DNA of 64,000 nucleotides from Flavobacterium aestivum. Lineage in GTDB: Bacteria > Bacteroidota > Bacteroidia > Flavobacteriales > Flavobacteriaceae. A model generated the notes under the pieces. That model made no database searches and was not told the origin of the DNA. It saw only the letters and a list, made by a program, of their open reading frames with translations. The DNA lies in the NCBI RefSeq assembly GCF_026870175.2, contig NZ_CP113977.2, forward strand, positions 3,906,001 to 3,970,000, written 5' to 3'. Shown piece by piece: positions 44,379 through 53,157 of the stretch. Made by a program: the position numbers and the translations under genes. Within the stretch, counting starts at the first letter, position 1. Each line of letters opens with the position of its first letter.

Positions 44379-45458
44379 ATGGAAAAGAAAAAAACAAACG
44401 CCAGATTCATTATAATCCTATTGGTTTTGATCCTTGCAGGAGGAGCTTACGGAATTTCAAAATACATTCACTCTCAAGCACACGAAGAGACAGATGATGC
44501 ACAAATAGAAAAAAACATGAACCCAATAATCCCAAGAGTTTCGGGATATATTAGCAAAGTGTACGTAAAAGACAATGATTATGTAAAAAAAGGAGACACT
44601 TTATTTACTATTGACAAAAGAGATTATCAATTAAAAATAGAAGAAGCTAATGCTGCTTATATAGCTGCCGAAGGTGGATTTCAAGTTGCCAAAGAAGATA
44701 TTGGAAGTGCACTTGCCAGTATTGCTGTTTCGGATGCCAATGTACAATCGGCTGGAGGAAATATTGAAACTGCCAAAATCAGATTAGGAAGAGCAACCAG
44801 TGATTATGCTCGTTATGAAAACCTATACAAAAATCATTCGATTACCAAACAACAATACGAGCAAGCATTAGCAGCCAAACAAGAAGCTGAAAATCAAGTA
44901 CGTATTTTGCAACAACAACAAAAAGCGAGTGCTTATCAAAAATCAGTAATCGAAGCTAAATCAAGAGTTACCAATAAACAAACTGAAGTTGCTGCTGCTA
45001 ATATCAAAAAAGCAAAAGCATTACTAGAAGTAGCTCAATTAAACCTTACTTACACTGTTGTAACAGCAGCTATAGACGGTCAGGTTTCAAAAATAGATAT
45101 CCAACCGGGACAATTGGTACAACAAGGGCAATCTTTGTTTTACATCATCAATAACAATGAAGCTTGGGTTGTAGCTAATTTCAAAGAAACTCAATTGAAC
45201 AAAATGGTTGTTGGTCAAAAAGTAACTGTAAAAGTAGATGCTTATCCTGGTTATGCTTTTGAAGGAACCCTTACCTCTTTCTCACCAGCAACAGGATCTC
45301 GTTTCTCATTACTTCCTCCGGATAACGCAACAGGAAACTTTGTAAAAACCATTCAGAGATTACCCGTAAAAATAAGCTTGAATGCATCAAACGATCCTGA
45401 AAAAATAAAATTGCTTCGTCCGGGTATGAACGCTGATGTAGATGTTCATTTAAAATAA
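44379..45458 (+). CDS. EmrA/HlyD-type membrane fusion protein
   Basis: This 359-residue protein has one N-terminal membrane helix (about 11-26), a biotinyl-lipoyl-like half (IIPRVSGYISKVYVKDND), a long helical hairpin (about 90-210) and a barrel with LLPPDNATGNFVKTIQRLPVKI, the EmrA signature. It links the MFS pump to TolC. Confidence 0.92.
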   Translation: MEKKKTNARFIIILLVLILAGGAYGISKYIHSQAHEETDDAQIEKNMNPIIPRVSGYISKVYVKDNDYVKKGDTLFTIDKRDYQLKIEEANAAYIAAEGGFQVAKEDIGSALASIAVSDANVQSAGGNIETAKIRLGRATSDYARYENLYKNHSITKQQYEQALAAKQEAENQVRILQQQQKASAYQKSVIEAKSRVTNKQTEVAAANIKKAKALLEVAQLNLTYTVVTAAIDGQVSKIDIQPGQLVQQGQSLFYIINNNEAWVVANFKETQLNKMVVGQKVTVKVDAYPGYAFEGTLTSFSPATGSRFSLLPPDNATGNFVKTIQRLPVKISLNASNDPEKIKLLRPGMNADVDVHLK

Positions 45459-45516
45459 TGAGCTTTTGAAAAACTTATTTAAAAGAATTTAAACCATTAC
45501 ATATTAAAAATTCAAA

Positions 45517-47100
45517 ATGGTACAAAATCAAGAAGACGATTTAGTAGAATACGGCTTAAACAGGGTCATTATCACGATAACCTGTATAATGTGTGCTTTA
45601 CTCGAAATTGTAGATACAACGATTGTAAACGTAGCCTTAAATAACATGAGAGGTAGCCTTGGCGCTACCTTAACCGATGTGGCTTGGGTAATTACCGCTT
45701 ATGCTATTGCAAATGTAATCGTGATTCCTATGACGAGTTGGTTATCACAACAATTTGGTCGTCGTAATTACTTTGCAACCTCTATTGTAATTTTTACAGT
45801 GGCTTCCTTTTTGTGCGGAAATGCCACAAATATATGGGAGCTCGTTGCCTTTCGATTCATACAAGGTTTGGGTGGAGGAGCCTTATTGGTAACCGCTCAA
45901 ACCATTATTACAGAGAGTTATCCTGTTGCCAAAAGAGGAATGGCACAGGCTATTTATGGAATGGGAGTTATTGTAGGACCTACACTTGGTCCGCCATTGG
46001 GAGGTTATATTGTTGACCATTTTTCATGGCCTTTCATTTTCTACATCAACATTCCAATTGGTATTATTGCCACTTTACTAACCATTGGTTATGTAAAAAG
46101 CCCAAAATACGGAGACAAACTAAAAGCCAACCAAGTCGATTGGTGGGGAATTATACTCTTGGCCACTTTTATTGGTTCATTACAATTTGTTTTGGAGCAC
46201 GGTCAGCAGGACGATTGGTTCAATGACAGCATGATTGTAACCTTAAGCATAATTTCATTTTTTGGTTTAGTTTTATTTATATGGAGGGAACTTATTTATA
46301 AACATCCTATTGTAAACCTAAAAGTTTTAAAAGACAACAATCTAAAAATTGGAACGATTATGTCTTTTATTATGGGATTCGGGTTGTATGGATCAACATT
46401 TATCATCCCGATATACACCCAATCATTATTAGGATGGACAGCTACCGATGCAGGATTATTGTTAATACCAAGTTCCATAACAACGGGTATTATGATGCCC
46501 TTTATAGGTAAAATGATTCAGCGTGGTATCCCACAAGCCTATCTGGTTGCATTAGGATTCCTAGTATTTTTTCTTTTCACCTTTTTGATACGTGGTGTAA
46601 TGACACCTGACACTGGAGTAGAACACATGTTCTGGCCGTTAATTCTTAGAGGGGTTGGTTTAGGACTTTTATTTGTACCTATCACCACTCTATCATTATC
46701 AACTCTGAAAGGAAAACATATTGGTGAAGGAGCTGCCTTTACAGGAATGATGAGACAATTGGGAGGTTCTTTTGGTATCGCCATTATTACCACTTATATC
46801 TCAAGATTCAATCAGGCACATCGAGTAGACCTAATTGCAAATCTTGATCAATCGTCATTCAAAGTGCAACAAATGGTACACAAACTGCAAATGGGGTTTA
46901 TGGCCAAAGGTTATACTGCCAATGAAGCGCTGTCTAAAGCCTATAAAGTAATAGAAATGAAAGTGATGGCGCAAAGTTCTGTGCTCTCATTTATGGATAT
47001 CTTTATGTATCTCGGGGTCTTATTCTTACTATGTATTCCTTTTATTCTTTTGATCAAAAAAGGAAAAAACAAAGTAAATCCAGCTGATGCAATGCACTAG
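45517..47100 (+). CDS. DHA2-type multidrug MFS transporter (EmrB-like)
   Basis: This 527-residue protein has about fourteen membrane helices, with ALLEIVDTTIVNVALNNM (helix 1 motif D), WLSQQFGRRN (motif A) and GMGVIVGPTLGPPLGG (antiporter motif C). It is a proton-driven drug antiporter, working with the EmrA-type adaptor and the TolC protein. It lies 58 bp after emrA-like and is followed by a terminator. Confidence 0.92.
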   Translation: MVQNQEDDLVEYGLNRVIITITCIMCALLEIVDTTIVNVALNNMRGSLGATLTDVAWVITAYAIANVIVIPMTSWLSQQFGRRNYFATSIVIFTVASFLCGNATNIWELVAFRFIQGLGGGALLVTAQTIITESYPVAKRGMAQAIYGMGVIVGPTLGPPLGGYIVDHFSWPFIFYINIPIGIIATLLTIGYVKSPKYGDKLKANQVDWWGIILLATFIGSLQFVLEHGQQDDWFNDSMIVTLSIISFFGLVLFIWRELIYKHPIVNLKVLKDNNLKIGTIMSFIMGFGLYGSTFIIPIYTQSLLGWTATDAGLLLIPSSITTGIMMPFIGKMIQRGIPQAYLVALGFLVFFLFTFLIRGVMTPDTGVEHMFWPLILRGVGLGLLFVPITTLSLSTLKGKHIGEGAAFTGMMRQLGGSFGIAIITTYISRFNQAHRVDLIANLDQSSFKVQQMVHKLQMGFMAKGYTANEALSKAYKVIEMKVMAQSSVLSFMDIFMYLGVLFLLCIPFILLIKKGKNKVNPADAMH

Positions 47101-47263
47101 ATCTTAGATTGCAGACTTTAGAATTTAGATTTTAGATTTTAAAAAAACTCCGAATCTCACTTATTAATTAGTGAAATTCGGAGTTTTTATATAAAATAGA
47201 TTCTCTGTTATGAAATTGACTTCCTCTTTACTTCAAAATCCAAAAATCTAAAAATCTAAAAAT
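47101..47263. repeat. Stuttered spacer around the terminator (AAATCTAAA/TTTAGATTT words)
   Basis: TTTAGATTTTAGATT-type words left of the terminator and AAAATCTAAAAATCTA words right of it are complementary and enclose the terminator hairpin between convergent genes. Confidence 0.55.
47146..47190. terminator. Intrinsic terminator after the efflux operon
   Basis: ACTCCGAATCTCAC pairs with GTGAAATTCGGAGT around a ten-base loop, flanked by A and T runs that fit both strands (yaaA is convergent). Confidence 0.85.
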
Positions 47264-48022
47264 CTACCTCGTAAAAATCAAGTGGTTCCCTTTGGATAAA
47301 TTAGCGTCAAACTGATAGCCTTCATAATTGAATCCTTTTAGATCATCAAGGGTTTGGGCATTGGTATCCAGAATATAACGCACCATCAATCCCCTAGCCT
47401 TCTTAGCGAAGAAACTAATCATTTTTAGTTTTCCATCCTTGTAATCCTTAAACTCAGGAGTGATAACAGGAACTTTCAAAGTTTTTACATCTACAGCCGA
47501 AAAATATTCATTACTGGCTAAATTGATGAACAACTCCCCTTTTTTGAGTTCTTTATTCAAGGAATCAGTAATGGTCTTTTTCCAGAACTCATATAAATTT
47601 TTGCTTTCGCCAATAGGTAATTTTGTTCCCATTTCGAGACGATACGGTTGTATTAAATCCAATGGCTTCAAATATCCGTACAAACCTGATAAAATTCGTA
47701 AACTACCTTGAAGCTGCTCTAATTTATCCGTAGGAATAGAATAAGCGTCTAACCCAGTATAAACATCACCATTAAAAGCATAAACTGCCGGACGCGCATT
47801 TTCGGGTGTAAAAGGAGTTTTCCAATCCTGATTGCGTTTCCAGTTCAAATCCGCCAATTTCTCTGAAATAGACATCAATTCCGATAAGTTTTTGGGTGAT
47901 TGCTGTTTCAAAACTTTATGAACCTGTCTGGATTCTTTTAGAAAAGAAGATGCTGTATGTAGTGTTGTTGGCAATTCTTGCTCGAAGTTTAACGATTTGG
48001 CCGGCGATAGTACGATTTTCAT
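47264..48022 (-). CDS. yaaA: Peroxide stress protein YaaA
   Basis: This 252-residue DUF328 protein starts KIVLSPAKSLNFE and has LSELMSISEKLADLN, PAVYAFNGDVYTGLD and the C-terminal FFAKKARGLMVRYI and KGFNYEGYQFD, all family hallmarks. YaaA binds DNA and lowers free iron during peroxide stress. It faces the efflux operon and its upstream side directly adjoins the first promoter repeat of the cassette-like array, so it marks the left border of that region. Confidence 0.94.
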   Translation of the reverse strand: MKIVLSPAKSLNFEQELPTTLHTASSFLKESRQVHKVLKQQSPKNLSELMSISEKLADLNWKRNQDWKTPFTPENARPAVYAFNGDVYTGLDAYSIPTDKLEQLQGSLRILSGLYGYLKPLDLIQPYRLEMGTKLPIGESKNLYEFWKKTITDSLNKELKKGELFINLASNEYFSAVDVKTLKVPVITPEFKDYKDGKLKMISFFAKKARGLMVRYILDTNAQTLDDLKGFNYEGYQFDANLSKGNHLIFTR

Positions 48023-48064
48023 ATTTTCTAATTAATGACGCCAAAAATACAAATTCCGAGACTA

Positions 48065-48252
48065 AAACCACTAAAAATATAGATTACGTGAAAAGGAAAA
48101 GTTCACAAAAAATAAAAAGCCCTCTTGATTATTTGTAATAAAAAGAATATTTATATTTGTTTGATTACCAATACAAAATAGCGACAATCACATCTTTTTT
48201 AGATGTTTTGTCGCTACTTTGTAGAGAGTATATGCAAGTTAGCTACAATTTT
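48065..48252 (+). repeat. Promoter-bearing repeat, copy A
   Basis: First of three related segments (others at 55620 and 59048). It contains -7 box TATATTTG (48152-48159), a strong hairpin with outer arms TAGCGACAA / TTGTCGCTA and inner ACATCT / AGATGT (48179-48216) in the presumed 5' leader, and ends with a GTTAGCT box (48238-48244) resembling the cassette junctions. It drives into the TIR gene. Confidence 0.75.
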
Positions 48253-48283
48253 AAAGAACGATTACCTTAAAAAAAGAAAAGTT

Positions 48284-49117
48284 ATGAACATATTCATTAG
48301 TTGGTCTGGAGAAAATAGTAAAGAAATTGCAAACGCATTAAAAAATTGGATTCCAACAGTTTTACAGTCTGCAAAACCTTATTTTACTCCGTCAGACATT
48401 GAAAAAGGATCGAAATGGGAAAGTGAAATTACAAAAAAACTAAATGAATGTAAAATCGGTATCATATGCTTAACTCCAGAAAATACTGAAAAACCTTGGA
48501 TACTTTTTGAGGCCGGTGCATTATCAAATAAACTTGAAAAATCTAAAGTTTGTCCAATTTTATTTGGTTTGAATAATTCAGATTTAAAAGGCCCATTAGC
48601 AACTTTTCAAACAACTGAATTTCAAAAGGGCGATTTCAAAAAGCTAATGAAAACTATGAATTTATTACTTGAGGATAACAGAATCTCAGATGCAGTTTTT
48701 GAAGAAGTATTCGAGGTTTTTTATCCAAAATTAGAAAGTGTAATTAATGAGATTCTTTCAAACACAAGCAATGAAAACGAATCAGATAACATTCCTAAAA
48801 GATCTGATAGAGATATTTTAGAAGAAATATTAGAATTGACTAGAAAACAATATGTAAAACCAAAAATTACCGAAGAAAATCTATTACCTCCAGATTTTGA
48901 ATTATGGAAAGACACATATGACTTCACACCGTTACTATTCGAAGAAGCTTTAAAACTTAAAGTGGACGATAGGGTTGTTCACGCAAGATTTGGAGAAGGC
49001 ATTGTTACACACATTATGATTCCAAATAATTTAAAGGATTCAAAAATTGAAGTTAAGTTTGATGAAAAAGGTATTAAACTTCTTCTTTTAAGATACGCCA
49101 ATTTAGGAAAACTATAG
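48284..49117 (+). CDS. TIR-domain protein with C-terminal UvrD-like Tudor domain
   Basis: This is a 277-residue protein. Residues 1-150 form a TIR domain beginning NIFISWSGENSKEIA and carrying PWILFEAGALS (Glu76 at the NADase catalytic position). A variable linker follows. Residues 225-277 match the C-terminal Tudor-like domain of UvrD/PcrA helicases: DDRVVHARFGEGIV, then EVKFDEKGIKLLLLRYANL. Bacterial TIR domains often degrade NAD in anti-phage defence. The attached domain could bind RNA polymerase or another protein, which is inference. The ATG at 48284 is preferred over an upstream start at 48203 inside the promoter repeat. It is the first cassette gene. Confidence 0.82.
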   Translation: MNIFISWSGENSKEIANALKNWIPTVLQSAKPYFTPSDIEKGSKWESEITKKLNECKIGIICLTPENTEKPWILFEAGALSNKLEKSKVCPILFGLNNSDLKGPLATFQTTEFQKGDFKKLMKTMNLLLEDNRISDAVFEEVFEVFYPKLESVINEILSNTSNENESDNIPKRSDRDILEEILELTRKQYVKPKITEENLLPPDFELWKDTYDFTPLLFEEALKLKVDDRVVHARFGEGIVTHIMIPNNLKDSKIEVKFDEKGIKLLLLRYANLGKL

Positions 49118-49247
49118 CTAACAGCGGTTTAGCGAGATTGCGAATTATGGGGTAAACACACGTTTTCGTTTCGTAAGAAATTTTTAATTTAACCGAAAAT
49201 AAACGGTTCCAAAGTTCACACCTCGCCAAGCTGCAAACCGTTATAGA
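49115..49247 (+). repeat. attC-like site 1
   Basis: Starts in the TIR stop codon with GCTAAC, ends with CCGTTATAG (49238-49246). Inner boxes CGGTTTAGCGAG and CTCGCCAAGCTGCAAACCG are partly complementary. About 130 bp. Confidence 0.6.
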
Positions 49248-49278
49248 CTATGTTACAAAACTGCTTGACACAACAACA

Positions 49279-49671
49279 ATGATAGAAGAAATAAAAATAT
49301 ACAACCAAAAACAGGCACTTGATGATCAAGTAATTTGCGACCAACTTGCAAAAATAATTGACAACGAACTAACCGAAGCAGAAAGTAAGATATGGCATGC
49401 TCACCCTGTATGGTTTTTAGACGGCAACCCGATTGTTGGTTACAGCAAACAGAAAAGAGGTATAAGACTGATGTTTTGGAGTGGTGCCGATTTTGACGAA
49501 GAAAAATTGAATATTAAAGGAGCAAAGTTTATGGACGCTTCTATTTTCTACAATACTATTTCTGACATTGAATTTGACGATTTGATACTTTGGCTCAAAA
49601 AGTCAAGAGAAATTCAATGGGACTATAAAAACATAATGAAAAGAAAAGGACAACTTGTAAAATTACACTAA
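49279..49671 (+). CDS. DUF1801 family protein
   Basis: This 130-residue protein shows the DUF1801 pattern: AESKIWHAHPVWFLDGNPIVGYSKQK, LMFWSGADF and a C-terminal Lys-rich tail. No function has been assigned to the family that I can rely on. It shares one cassette-like unit with the following SRPBCC gene, 18 bp downstream, with no attC-like site between them. Confidence 0.8.
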   Translation: MIEEIKIYNQKQALDDQVICDQLAKIIDNELTEAESKIWHAHPVWFLDGNPIVGYSKQKRGIRLMFWSGADFDEEKLNIKGAKFMDASIFYNTISDIEFDDLILWLKKSREIQWDYKNIMKRKGQLVKLH

Positions 49672-49689
49672 CTAAACACTTTTATAATT

Positions 49690-50148
49690 ATGGAAAAGCT
49701 TCAATTTAAAATAACAATTAATGCCCCAGTAGAAAAGGTTTATGATTTTATGCTTGGCATCAGCGATAAATCTAATTATGAAAAATGGACTGCTTTGTTT
49801 AATCCTACCTCTAGTTTTGAGGGTAGTTGGGATAAAGGAAGTAAAATACTTTTTATCGGGACAGACGAGAAAGGAGAAAAAGGAGGAATGGTATCTGAAA
49901 TAGTGGAAAACATACCAAACAAATTTGTTTCAATCAAACACAATGGAATTTTAGTTGCCGGTAAAGAAATTACAGAAGGTCCTGATGTTGAAAAATGGGC
50001 AGGAGGATTTGAAAATTATTCGTTTGAAGAGAAAAATGGAATCACTGTAGTATCCGTTGAGTTAGACTCCACTGAGGATTTTACAAATTATATGAATAAA
50101 ACCTATCCACTGGCATTAGACAAACTGAAAGAAATAAGCGAAAAATAA
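49690..50148 (+). CDS. SRPBCC (AHSA1-like) domain protein
   Basis: This 152-residue START-like protein begins LQFKITINAPVEKVYDFM and has the helix-grip pattern through EKWTALFNPTSSFEG to a C-terminal helix. Such proteins bind hydrophobic ligands or act as Aha1-type cofactors; the ligand is unknown. It is the second gene of a two-gene cassette with DUF1801, a pairing common in flavobacteria, and is followed by a short attC-like site. Confidence 0.85.
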   Translation: MEKLQFKITINAPVEKVYDFMLGISDKSNYEKWTALFNPTSSFEGSWDKGSKILFIGTDEKGEKGGMVSEIVENIPNKFVSIKHNGILVAGKEITEGPDVEKWAGGFENYSFEEKNGITVVSVELDSTEDFTNYMNKTYPLALDKLKEISEK

Positions 50149-50194
50149 ACAATTCCGAAACTCGCAACCTCGCCAAGCTCCGGAACGTTGGTGG
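50147..50194 (+). repeat. attC-like site 2 (short form)
   Basis: AACAATTCCG (50148-50157) pairs partly with CCGGAACGTT (50180-50189). The central CTCGCCAAGCT matches site 1. It ends with GTTGGTG (50187-50193). At about 47 bp it is much shorter than the others, like short integron sites. Confidence 0.55.
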
Positions 50195-50214
50195 CAATTT
50201 AACCGAACTGTACT

Positions 50215-50829
50215 ATGACAAAAAAAGCATTATGGATTTTAATGGTTGCATTAGCGATTGTAATTGGACTTTACCCAAATATTTATTTCTTGATAGACCG
50301 GAAATTTGGATTATTAAGTTCAAAATCCGCTGAGTTACTGACAAACACTTTTTGGAACATTTGTTTTTACACTCATATCATTTTAGGAGGAATTTCTTTG
50401 CTCATTGGCTGGACACAATTCAGTTCAAAAATCAGAATATGGAATCTTACTCTACATAAAAAAATTGGAAAGGTTTATTTAATTGCAGTTCTTCTTAGTT
50501 CCATGACAGGCATTTATATTGGCTTTTTTGCTACTGGAGGACTTATATCTTCCTTAGGTTTTATTTGTTTAGGTATTATTTGGTTTTATACCACTTTAAA
50601 GGCTTATTTATACATCAAGAATAAACAAATAGAACAACATCAAAAGATGATGGTTTATAGTTACGCTACTTGTTTTGCTGCCGTTACATTAAGAATATGG
50701 CTTCCGTTTTTGACAATGTTTTATGGAAATTTTGTAAAAGCCTACGTTATTGTAGCTTGGCTGTGTTGGATTCCAAACTTAATTATTGCTAGTATAATAA
50801 CAAGACCACGCGCAACACAAAAAATATAA
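50215..50829 (+). CDS. DUF2306 family membrane protein
   Basis: This 204-residue protein has five to six membrane helices and conserved His residues in HIILGGISLLIGWTQFSS, LHKKIGKVY and HQKMMVYSYA, typical of DUF2306. The His pattern could hold a haem or metal, but no activity is established. It forms a single-gene cassette between attC-like sites 2 and 3. Confidence 0.82.
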   Translation: MTKKALWILMVALAIVIGLYPNIYFLIDRKFGLLSSKSAELLTNTFWNICFYTHIILGGISLLIGWTQFSSKIRIWNLTLHKKIGKVYLIAVLLSSMTGIYIGFFATGGLISSLGFICLGIIWFYTTLKAYLYIKNKQIEQHQKMMVYSYATCFAAVTLRIWLPFLTMFYGNFVKAYVIVAWLCWIPNLIIASIITRPRATQKI

Positions 50830-50830
50830 A

Positions 50831-50957
50831 CTGCCATCAACAGATTTGGCAATTGGTTTAATGGAAAGTTGGTTTTGTATTTGATAGATTTGGCAAATCC
50901 GAAAATAACGCTAATTTAGTCCCAAATTCGCTAGAGTAGCGACACTTTAGGCGGTAA
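50831..50957 (+). repeat. attC-like site 3 (degenerate right box)
   Basis: It begins with CCATCAACAG just after the stop, has the apex GATTTGGCAAATC, and ends with CTTTAGGCGG, in which the conserved GTT has changed. Otherwise aligned with sites 4 and 5. Confidence 0.55.
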
Positions 50958-51010
50958 TTTTACAGACTGACCACTAAACTGAAAGACAAATTTGACTTAC
51001 TATACAAGAA

Positions 51011-51457
51011 ATGAAAAGAATTATATTTAAGTTTTGGTTAATAAACATTTTAATAAATATTGCGTTATTCATTACTTATAGAATAGTAATTTCAGAAACA
51101 AATCACGCTGATGGAAATTTTCTTGAAACGCTTTTACAAATTTTAGATATAGTATTGAACTTAGCTTATTCATTTATATATCTCATTGCTATCACTTTCT
51201 GTTCGTTTGCACTTTTTCTAAATCTAATAGATAAAATTAGAAATAATCTTTATCTATCATTATTAACATTTTTAGGAATACCTTTATTTTGTGTTATTTT
51301 TATAATTAGTAAGATATTAACTGACGGTCTTCCAATCGACAATAATGTTACTGTGTTTAGAAATCTTCTGATTTTTTCAATAATTTATCTACTTTTTACA
51401 ACTTTAGAAATTTTATTATTCAGAAAAAAATTAAAAAAATCCGGGCTAAATGAATAA
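51011..51457 (+). CDS. Hypothetical four-helix membrane protein
   Basis: This 148-residue protein has four predicted membrane helices (about 10-26, 45-75, 84-105, 120-138) and a Lys-rich C-terminus. I recognise no family. Single-gene cassette between attC-like sites 3 and 4. Confidence 0.6.
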   Translation: MKRIIFKFWLINILINIALFITYRIVISETNHADGNFLETLLQILDIVLNLAYSFIYLIAITFCSFALFLNLIDKIRNNLYLSLLTFLGIPLFCVIFIISKILTDGLPIDNNVTVFRNLLIFSIIYLLFTTLEILLFRKKLKKSGLNE

Positions 51458-51460
51458 AAA

Positions 51461-51597
51461 CTACCGCTAACAGCAACTACAACCGATTTAGCAATTGACT
51501 TAATGCTAAGTTGATTTTGTATTTGAGATATTTGGCAAATCCGAAGAATGGGCTTAATTTAGTCCCAAACCCGCTGTAGTACCAGAACGTTAGTGGT
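51461..51597 (+). repeat. attC-like site 4
   Basis: CCGCTAAC (51464-51471) near the stop and CGTTAGTGG (51588-51596) at the end are complementary with one mismatch. Arms near AACTACAACCGATTTAGC and CCCAAACCCGCTGTAGTA pair at about 12 of 18 positions. About 135 bp. Confidence 0.7.
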
Positions 51598-51617
51598 CAG
51601 CTTAAAAGCGAAAAATT

Positions 51618-52160
51618 ATGATGCATAAAATTGAGATTCCATCCAGTAAAATTAAACTTATTTTAATGTTGATTGGAACATCTGTTTTTATTGTAGGCAG
51701 TTATTATCTTTTTCAATATCCGGAGCGATTTATTTCTTATCGTTTCAGAAGCGTTGAGTTTATTAAAACAATTGGATTATTTATGCTTGTTTTTTGTAGT
51801 TCAGCTTGGCTTTATATTCCAATAAAATTATTTGACAAAAAACCTGGGTTGATACTTGATGAAAATGGAATTTATGATAATTCTAGTGCTGTAAGTGTTG
51901 GCTTGATATTATGGAAAGACATTGAATCAATTCGGATCGAAAAAATAAATTCGACAAAAATGTTAATAGTAAATATCCATAATCCTGAAAAATATATTGA
52001 AGGCTCAAATAGATTTAAAAAAGTTCTTCTAAATTTAAATACTAAATTATACGGAACACCCTTAATCATTGGACTGGCAGGATTAAAATATGATCGCGAA
52101 AGGCTCGAAAAATTAATTATTCGAAATTATGAACTTTACAAAGAAAAGCCGAACCACTAA
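51618..52160 (+). CDS. STM3941-family-like membrane-associated protein
   Basis: This 180-residue protein has two N-terminal membrane helices (about 12-30 and 44-66) followed by a soluble domain containing KPGLILDENGIYDNSSAVSVGLILWKDIESI, which resembles the PH-like fold of STM3941-type proteins. Its stop codon lies inside the left box of attC-like site 5. Function unknown. Confidence 0.68.
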   Translation: MMHKIEIPSSKIKLILMLIGTSVFIVGSYYLFQYPERFISYRFRSVEFIKTIGLFMLVFCSSAWLYIPIKLFDKKPGLILDENGIYDNSSAVSVGLILWKDIESIRIEKINSTKMLIVNIHNPEKYIEGSNRFKKVLLNLNTKLYGTPLIIGLAGLKYDRERLEKLIIRNYELYKEKPNH

Positions 52161-52289
52161 CAGCTACTACAACGGATTTGGGCAATTGGCTTAATAGAAA
52201 GATTGTTTTGTATTTGGAATCATTTGGCAAATCCGAAGAATGGACTTATTTTAGTACCAAACCCACAGTAGTACCAGAACGTTAGCGGT
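52153..52289 (+). repeat. attC-like site 5
   Basis: CCACTAAC (52154-52161) overlaps the stop codon and pairs with GTTAGCGG (52281-52288). Arms TACTACAACGGATTTGGG and ACCAAACCCACAGTAGTA are complementary at 13 of 18 positions, with unequal spacers (AGC against CCAGAAC), as in attC sites with extrahelical bases. Confidence 0.7.
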
Positions 52290-52307
52290 TATTATGAAAA
52301 CGTAAAT

Positions 52308-52799
52308 ATGAGAATCTTAGCAATAATTCTAATAATATTTTTTGTAGGATGCCAATCTCCTAAAAAGGATTGCGATTTTACTTTTTTTAAATGGAATATT
52401 CATGAAACATTTTATCTAAAATTCAACTCGTCTGATACACTTTACTATATTAACACTTATCCGTTTGAAGAACAAACTTCCTTTACAATTTTAAGTAGTG
52501 AAGAAAAAGAAAAAATTCAAAATATCTTAGACACATTATCTTTCCCAAAGGATAAAGAGTTTGTAAATTCTTCAATTGAAGATGGAGAAACTTATGCCTT
52601 TAATTTAAAGAATGGCAAACAATTCAAAACACTTAAAATTCATGAATATAAAGGACTAAATCAATTTTTACGTTTTGGGAAGTCATTAGAAGAAATTAAG
52701 AGTCTGCATAAATTCAGTCAAACAAATAAAAAATTTGATTTAAATGAAATTAATAAAATACTTATTGCTCCAGTACCACCACCAATTATAGAAAAATAA
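52308..52799 (+). CDS. Hypothetical lipoprotein
   Basis: This 163-residue protein has a lipoprotein signal ending in VGC (Cys15), so it is probably membrane-anchored. The remainder has no motif I recognise. Single-gene cassette between attC-like site 5 and truncated site 6. Confidence 0.65.
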   Translation: MRILAIILIIFFVGCQSPKKDCDFTFFKWNIHETFYLKFNSSDTLYYINTYPFEEQTSFTILSSEEKEKIQNILDTLSFPKDKEFVNSSIEDGETYAFNLKNGKQFKTLKIHEYKGLNQFLRFGKSLEEIKSLHKFSQTNKKFDLNEINKILIAPVPPPIIEK

Positions 52800-52802
52800 C
52801 GA

Positions 52803-52937
52803 TTGCCAACAGCTACTACAACGGATTTAGACAATTGACTCAATGAAAAGTTGGTTTTGTATTTGGAATGATTTGCTTCGCCTGTTCACTATCGTTCGGG
52901 TGGCAAATCCGAAGAATATACTTAATTTAGTACCAAA
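52803..52937 (+). repeat. attC-like site 6 (right end missing)
   Basis: Left box TTGCCAAC (52803-52810), arm TACTACAACGGATTTAG and an apex of 40 bases (52870-52909) shared with site 9. The sequence stops matching after TTAGTACCAAA near 52935, so the GTTRGYG end is lost. Confidence 0.65.
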
Positions 52938-53157
52938 ATGTACAGACAAATTGCACCGAAAGCATCTAGATGAAAAACAATTTGAAAACACGAATTTCTT
53001 TCCGCAGAAAATTTCAAAGCAGAAGCGTAAAAATCGGAATCTAAAAAGAAAAAAGTTGAAAATTGGAATTTGAAGCGGAAGCTTGAAATTAAGAATAAAA
53101 ATTGAATACAATTTTATACAAAAAATACAAACCTTAAATTATTAATTCAAAAAGGGA

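Noticed and set aside
52938-53157. A gene in the 220-base gap after attC-like site 6
   Set aside because: Only A-rich low-complexity sequence with short frames on both strands; no start, motif or homology could be supported.
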